From positions 2,914,501-2,978,500 of the forward strand of contig NC_070574.1 in NCBI RefSeq assembly GCF_026914185.1: 64,000 bases of DNA, written 5' to 3'. Position 1 is the stretch's first letter. Each line of letters starts with the position of its first letter. Positions 58,508 to 64,000 of the stretch are shown in pieces. The notes below the pieces were generated by a model. It was not told the DNA's origin, ran no database searches, and saw only the letters and a program-made list of their open reading frames with translations. This DNA comes from Puccinia triticina. Taxonomy: Eukaryota; Basidiomycota; Pucciniomycetes; Pucciniales; Pucciniaceae. The position numbers and the translations under genes were made by a program.

Positions 58508-59957
58508 CACCAGGAAAGAAAAAATAGTCACTTGATGGCAAGTGACATGATGCAGCTTTGGTTTCTGCTCCAGAGCTACTCCAGCGCTGCTCCAAGTCTG
58601 CTCCACCAGCACTTGTAGAGCTTGCAGGACTGCACCAGAGCACTCAATGTGGCACAGTCAGCTGATCCTAATTTTTTCCCAGGAACAGCTGATGCTCATC
58701 ATAAGCTGAGCAGTAGGCATTGACTGAGCCTGGGCCAAAGCTGAGCATTGGCTGAGCCTGGGCCACAGCTGAGCATTGGATATTCCAAGCCTGAAACAAA
58801 TCCAAGTGTCAGCTGGACCAAGAATATTCCAAATCTGAGCATCAGCTTAGCCAACAATGGTCCAAAGCTGAGCATCATCTTGGAAAAGGCTTGTGCAGAG
58901 CTTAGGATCAGCTGGGACAATACTGTTCCAAAGATTAACACCAGCTGGGCCAAAATATTTCAAAAGCTGAGCATCGGCTGAGCCAATGCTGGTACAAAGC
59001 TGAGCATTGGCTGAGCCAAGGCTGTTCCAAAGCTGAGTATCAGAATTTTTGAGACTATTCAAAAGATTAATATCACCTGAGCCAAGGCCGTTCCCCAGCT
59101 GAGCATCTGCTGAGCCAAGGCTGGTCCACAGCTGAGCATCAGCTGAGCCAAGGCTGGTCCACAGCTGAGCATCAGCTGAGCCAAGGCTGGTCCACAGCTG
59201 AGCATCAGCTGAGCCAAGGCTGGTCCACAGCTGAGCATCAGCTGAGCCAAGGCTGGTCCGCAGCTGAGCATCAGCTGAGCCAAGGCTGGTCCACAGCTGA
59301 GCATCAGCTGAGCCAAGGCTGGTCCACAGCTGAGCATCAGCTGAGCCAAGGCTGGTCCACAGCTGAGCATCAGCTGAGCCAAGGCTGGTCCACAGCTGAG
59401 CATCAGCTGAGCCAAGGCTGGTCCACAGCTGAGCATTTTCTTAGCCAAGGTTGGTCCACAGCTGAGCATCAGCTGAGCCAAGGCTGGTCCACAGATGAGC
59501 ATAAGCTTTTACAGGAGTGGTCAGACTCAGAATCTGAGCATTGGCTGGGCCGAGATTTATCCAAAGCTGAAAATCAGCTGAGCCAATACTGGTCCAAAGC
59601 TGAGCATTGGCTGGGCCAATGATAGTCCTAATCTGAGTCTAAGCTGAGCCATGACTGGAATAAAGCTGAAAATAAGCTGGGCCAGGACTGGTTCTGATCT
59701 GGGCAACAAAGCTGAGCATGAGCTGGGCACCAAAGCTGAGCATAAGCTGGGAGCTAAAGCTGAGTATCAGCTGACCAGAAATGGGGATCAGTGGTGCCCA
59801 GCAAAAACTGAGGATCTCCTGTGGAAATTCATAAACTGGTTAGATGGTGGGTAGATGGTGGGTAGATGATGGGTAGATGGTGGGTAGATGGTGGGTAGCC
59901 CGCTGGAGCTGGCATGATGTCACTTGTCATCAAGTGACTATTTTTTTTTTCCTGGTG
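58508..59957. mobile_element. CACTA-like non-autonomous element (CACCAGGAAA family), TSD CTA
   Basis: The ends are CACCAGGAAAGAAAAAATAG and its inverse ending CCTGGTG, with subterminal GTCACTTGATGGCAAGTGAC palindromes on both sides. CTA flanks both ends (58505-58507 and 59958-59960). The interior is AGCTGAGCATCAGCTGAGCC-like direct repeats, with a regular 33-bp array at 59080-59500. Length is 1450 bp. Confidence 0.82.
59080..59500. repeat. 33-bp minisatellite
   Basis: About 12 direct copies of GAGCCAAGGCTGGTCCACAG plus CTGAGCATCAGCT. As 33 is a multiple of three, the minus strand stays open for 147 codons with an 11-residue repeat; this is a by-product of the period rather than a gene. Confidence 0.9.
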
Positions 59958-59960
59958 CTA

Positions 59961-60237
59961 GCATGTGGAGGAAAATGCAAAATAATGATATCTTGGTGAA
60001 GATCATGTTATTGTCTCAGTTAAGAACAGGAGAAACTATGGATTGGAGAGGGGTCTTGGTTGGATGAGTATTTATTATGTGTAGTGAGAACAGAAAGCAC
60101 GCCCCGGCGCTGTGAATGTAGAAGTGAGCTAGGTGTCAGTTTGAAATGTCTGTGGACGAGACCTCGTCTGTTTTATGAACATTGTGGCTTAGCTTCTTGG
60201 TGCCGAAGTGAAACATTTTTGGATGTGAGATCAATTG
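59961..60237. other. short spacer
   Basis: Nothing supported. Confidence 0.3.
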
Positions 60238-60344
60238 TGTTGAGTTGTCTGTTAGTCTGCTACCATGATGTATCACCACAGTATGGAGGGCTGTTGGATC
60301 GACCCATGAGCACTACCAACCAACCACCCAGCTGGCAGCCACAA

Positions 60345-60379
60345 GCGTCTGTAGCCTAGTTGGTAAAGGCAGCCCTCTA
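60345..60379 (+). pseudogene. 5' half of a tRNA-like gene split by a transposon (copy 3)
   Basis: GCGTCTGTAGCCTAGTTGGT is the 5' half of the tRNA-like sequence of 51268-51353, within a 215-bp cassette that starts at about 60238. It breaks off at CTA (60377-60379); the 3' half resumes at 62293 with a second CTA. Confidence 0.85.
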
Positions 60380-62292
60380 CACCAGGAAAAATCAGTAGTC
60401 ACTAGATGACAACTGACATGACACCTGCTCCAGCTGGCTATCCAGCCTCTAGTGCAATTTTCATGAGCTGATCCTCAGCTTTGTCCCAGGCACAGCTGCC
60501 TCCAGTCTTGGCACAGGACAAGCCACTGCTCAGCCTTTGCCTGAGCAAGAACGGGCATTGATAAATGCACACCTGTCCTCCGGGGGCACGCCCACGACCA
60601 CGCCCTTCGAACAGGGCGTGTGGGACCGCGCACCCTTTATCAAGGGCGTGCACGCCCCCACATAGGCGTGCACAAGCGTGCACCGTGCCTGCTCGCCGAG
60701 AGCCCCTCGGTGGGCAGGCGCAAGTACATATACCTGCTCGCCGAGAGCCCCTCGGCGGGTATGGTGTATGTATCCCTGCTCGCCGACAAGGATAACTCTC
60801 GGCGAGCAGGTATACAAACACCTGCCCGCCGAGCCTGCTCACGGAGAGCCCCTCGGCGGGCAGGTGCATCTATACCTGCTCGCCGAGAGAAATCCTCGGC
60901 GAGCAGGCATACAGATCCCACCTCGCCGAGAGCCTCTCGGCGAGCAGGTATACATATACCTGCCCACCAAGCCTGCTCACCAAGAGCCCCTCGGCGGGCA
61001 GGTGCATTTATACCTGCTCGCCGAGAGAAATCCTCGGCGAGCAGGCATACATATCCCACCTCGCCAAGAGCCTCTCGGCGAGCAGGTATAGTTGAACCTG
61101 CCCGCCGAGGGGCTCTTGGCGAGAAGGTATACTTGAACCTGCCCGCCGAGGGGCTCTTGGCGACCAGGCTCGGCGGGCAGGTGTTTGTATACCTGCTCGC
61201 CGAGAGTTATCCTTCTCGGCGAGCAGGCAAGGCTCTCGGCGAGCGGGGATATGTATGCCTGCTCGCCGAGAGGTGTATGCCTGCTCGCCGAGAGGTGTAT
61301 GCCTGCTCGCCGAGGATTTCTCTCGGCGAGCAGGTATACATGCACCTGCCCGCCGAGCCTGCTCACCAAGAGCCTCTCCGCGGGCAGGTGCAAGTATACC
61401 TGCTCGCCGAGAGGCTCTTGGCGAGGTGGGATATGTATGCCTGCTCGCCGAGGATTTCTCTCGGCGAGCAGGTATAAATGCACCTGCCCGCCGAGGGGCT
61501 CTCGGTGAGCAGGCTCGGTGGGCAGGTGTATGTATACCTGCTCGCCGAGAGGCTCTCGGCGAGGTGGGATCTGTATGCCTGCTCGCCGAGGATTTCTCTG
61601 CGCGAGCAGGTATACATGCACCTGCCCGCCGAGGGGCTCTCGGTGAGCAGGCTCGGCGGGTAGGTGTTTGTATACCTGCTCGCCGAGAGTTATCCTTCTC
61701 GGCGAGCAGGCAAGGCTCTCGGCGAGCAGGTGCATGTATACCTGCTCTCCGAGAGGCTCTCGGCGAGGTGGTATCTGTAACTGCCCGCCGAGGGGCTCTC
61801 GGCGAGCAGGTATACTTGCATCTGCCCGCCGAGGAGCTCCCGACGAGCCATGGTGCACGCCCGTGAACGCCCATGTGGGGGCGTGCACGCCCTCGTACGC
61901 CCATACAGGGGTGTGCATGCCCTTTCGCCCTTTATCAAGGGTGTGCGGTCCCACACGCCCTTTTCAAAGGGCGTGGGCGAGGGCTTGCCTCCGGGGGACG
62001 GGTGTGTGTCTATCAACACCCGTTCTTGCTCAGGCAAAGGCTGAGCAGTGGCTTGTCCTGTGCCAAGACTGAGGGGCAGCTGGGCCTGGGCCAAGGCTGA
62101 GCAGCAGCTTTGCCTGGGACAAAGCTGAGGAGCAGCTTGTGAAAATTGCAAGCTAGAGGCTTCAGCTGTGCCAAAATGGGCACTGAGCTGTGTGCCAGCC
62201 AGCCCTGAACTAGCAGATGGAGTAGCTTTGGAGCTGAAACCAGAGCTGTGTTATGTCAGTTGTCATCAACTGACTACTTTTTTTTCCTGGTG
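60380..62292. mobile_element. CACTA-like non-autonomous element (CACCAGGAAA family), TSD CTA, with array F
   Basis: The ends are CACCAGGAAAAATCAGTAGTC and its inverse ending TTTTTTTTCCTGGTG, with CTA duplicated on both sides. Subterminal GTCAGTTGTCATCAACTGAC is the counterpart of the palindrome in 58508-59957. Inverted GGGCGTGTGGGACCGC/GCGGTCCCACACGCCC boxes flank the central array. Length is 1913 bp; no transposase frame. Confidence 0.85.
60660..61850. repeat. GC-rich palindromic array F (CTCGGCGAGCAGG units)
   Basis: Dozens of copies of CTCGGCGAGCAGG and its inverse CCTGCTCGCCGAG alternate with TATACATGCACC-type joints and CCCGCCGAGGGG blocks. The whole array is roughly symmetrical. It yields frames of 200-325 codons on both strands at once, which shows they come from the repeats and are not genes. 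Confidence 0.9.
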
Positions 62293-62346
62293 CTAGTATG
62301 TGTCTCAGCATAGCTGAGGTTGTGAGTTTGACTCTCACCAGACACA
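62293..62346 (+). pseudogene. 3' half of the split tRNA-like gene (copy 3)
   Basis: CTAGTATGTGTCTCAGC onward matches the 3' half of the tRNA-like sequence, including the variable arm and B-box (here GAGTTTGACTC, with one change from TTCGACTC). The cassette continues to about 62367. Confidence 0.85.
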
Positions 62347-62367
62347 TCTTCATTTTACAGTCTCTAC

Positions 62368-63268
62368 AGTTTGAAGAAAGGTTTCCAGTTAAGTAAACAT
62401 GTACTGGGAAAGAATATTTCCAGTTGTGAAAAGGTTTCAAAGTTGTGAACCGGGTCTGCACAACGCGTGGAGTTTGTATAGCGACTCTCCTTTGGTTCTG
62501 TAGCCAGCTGTAGCCCCCAACAGAGCCAGATCATCAGCCTGTAACGCATATTTTTGCGGGGAAATCTAATCCCAATGGCTGCAGATCTGACTCTCTTGCT
62601 CCCTACAGAGTTGAGGGCAAGTTTTTGTTACATACTTGCAGGATGTGGTTTAGCCTGTCCCTGTATTGCTTTAGATGCGCATAAATGTTTTGTTGCTAAA
62701 CGTTACATACAGGCTGGTTTTCCTCTGATGGGCAGCCAAAATAACATAAAGACTACCCTTGCAACCAACAAAAGATCGCGTTCCAAAAATTGTTCAAAAC
62801 GACATGAATTCGTATTTGGGACTAAAAAAACAAACACACGTCCAAAATACCCTTGAGAATAAATTACGGTCTCAATTCCACACCGGCTACATGGGCGATA
62901 GCAGTCCCCACGAATCCACGCCAAAATTTGCTGCTTTGTTCAAAGTCTGTTTTGTGTGAGAGGGGGGGAGGGACTGATTAAGTTTGAATCTAAATAGTTT
63001 CTTTTTTGAAAAAAAAGATACATATATCAGATAAAAAAAGGGAGTTGAAAAATTGACTCCCAAGAATTAATAAATCGACTCCCAAAAGTCGTTTACGTCG
63101 GGCGGACCGTCTCGGGACGTCCCCCCTGGGTATTCGGGACCTTGCGCGGCCCCAAAATCATCTTGGGAGTTGATTAATTAATTCCCCTCTTGAGAATGGG
63201 AGTCAATATATTAATTTAGTGAAAAATGACGGAATATACAAAAAAAAAAATATCTTGCCACTGTTGGT
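62368..63268. other. spacer with a small inverted repeat
   Basis: No gene supported. TTGACTCCCAAGAATTAATAAATCGACTCCC (63053-63083) and its partial inverses at 63160-63210 may be a small MITE. Confidence 0.35.
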
Positions 63269-63410
63269 AGCCGGGGGGCGGATTTGGCGGATTTCCTACT
63301 AAGGCAAACCCCCGAAACATTATCTACGGTGCTCCAAACAGCCCCAGATTTTTTCTGCTATAAGAATAAACTGTTTAAAACATATGTTAATCTGCACGTC
63401 ATTAGCCCTC
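63269..63410. repeat. extra direct copy of the palindrome's left arm
   Basis: GGGGGGCGGATTTGGCGGAT and the following about 100 bp are repeated almost exactly at 63436-63540. Confidence 0.75.
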
Positions 63411-63972
63411 CTCAGGGAGACCCTGTGTAGCTGGGGGGCGGATTTGGCGGATTTCCTACTAAGGCAAACCCCCAAAACCTTATCTAAGGTGCTCCGAATG
63501 GCCCCAAATTTTTTCTGCTATAAGAATAAACTCTCTAGAAGACATTATAAGCTCCAATGAGGTATTACACATTAGGCACACCTTCTATCAACCGTGGTGC
63601 AGTGTAGCACAGCGCAAACACACTATTTTTTAGCGTAGCATTAGCGCAATCGCGCGTATCTGCGCTAACACTACACTGAAAGCTAAAATAGCTTTGAAAC
63701 CTGTGCGCGTAGCTTTAGCGCAGATGCGTGTGATTGCGCTAACGCTACACTAAAAAATACTGCGTTTGCGCTGCGCTACGCTGCACCACGGTTGATAGAA
63801 GGTGTGCCTGATGTGTAATACCTCATTGGAGCTTATAATGTCTTCTAGAGAGTGTATTCTTATAGCAGAAAAAATTTAGGGCCATTTGGAGCACTGTAGA
63901 TAAAGTTTTGGGGGTTTGCCTTAGTAGGAAATCCGCCAAATCTGCCCCCCGGCTACACAGGGTCTCCCTGAG
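63411..63972. mobile_element. 562-bp palindromic (foldback) element
   Basis: The arms starting CTCAGGGAGACCCTGTGTAG at 63411 and ending in its inverse at 63972 are complementary over about 280 bp each. The inner part (63594-63796, CAACCGTGGTGCAG ... CTGCACCACGGTTG) is built of GTAGCGTTAGCGC-type repeats like the element at 33354-33736. Confidence 0.8.
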
Positions 63973-64000
63973 GAGTACCAATGCCGTGAAGCTCACAGTA

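Noticed and set aside
59059..59502. 147-codon minus-strand frame with 11-residue repeats
   Set aside because: It is explained by a 33-bp tandem period; no codon-usage or domain evidence supports a protein.
60620..61954. Long open frames (up to 325 codons) on both strands
   Set aside because: They overlap in several frames of one palindromic array, show no domain or start context, and vanish outside the repeats.
1..64000. Bacterial features (operons, ribosome binding sites, attachment sites, rRNA)
   Set aside because: None seen; intron-bearing genes and Pol III tRNA signals show a eukaryotic nuclear sequence.

Overview
This window looks like a piece of a transposon-rich basidiomycete genome, most probably a rust fungus (Pucciniales). 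The reasons are genes with many short GT-AG introns (about 22 to 285 nt apart from exons, mostly 46-110 nt), a type II membrane exo-beta-1,3-glucanase, a KDZ transposase of the fungal kind, DDE_4-type transposases and DUF6818-like fragments of types I associate with rust genomes, and a predicted secreted protein. The species cannot be fixed from the sequence alone.

Host genes are few. At the left edge an unrecognised gene (minus strand, cut by the window edge) lies head to head with the glucanase (2122-4237, plus, 8 exons), about 1.2 kb apart. A predicted secreted protein gene (19726-21931, plus) sits just right of an intact KDZ transposon. A CHK2/Cds1-like FHA-kinase gene (40735-38215, minus, 14 exons, all phases consistent) is followed by a tRNA-Cys(GCA) with an 11-nt intron (40934-41018). 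The rest of the recognisable coding sequence is transposon-derived or broken.

Transposons make up most of the window. The clearest is a 9083-bp KDZ element (10421-19503) with about 165-bp inverted ends, a perfect 8-bp target duplication, an uninterrupted 9-exon transposase model (1013 codons) and a second 4-exon gene with an HMG-box-like domain. Two DDE transposase genes (31561-32868 and 41629-42999, both minus) are frameshifted. There is a 2.1-kb LTR element with 175-bp LTRs (35176-37274), inserted in an unidentified coding sequence, and a solo LTR (27471-28324).

Many non-autonomous DNA elements can be delimited by inverted ends plus target duplications: hAT-like elements beginning TAGAGATGGC with 8-bp duplications (24117-25225, 57330-57972) and CACTA-like elements beginning CAC with 3-bp duplications (8508-9320, 55477-55589, 55740-55986, 58508-59957, 60380-62292). 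The most striking pattern is that the interiors of several unrelated element families are filled with tandem arrays of 39-51-bp units, each unit being two alternating palindromes, and that most of these arrays share the core GACCGG...CCGGTC. One such array-bearing element has inserted into a tRNA-like gene, duplicating the target CTA.

Regions 4238-5895, 12582-15243, 21932-23100, 46400-51245 and several shorter stretches carry no gene I can support; they are AT-rich or repetitive sequence.
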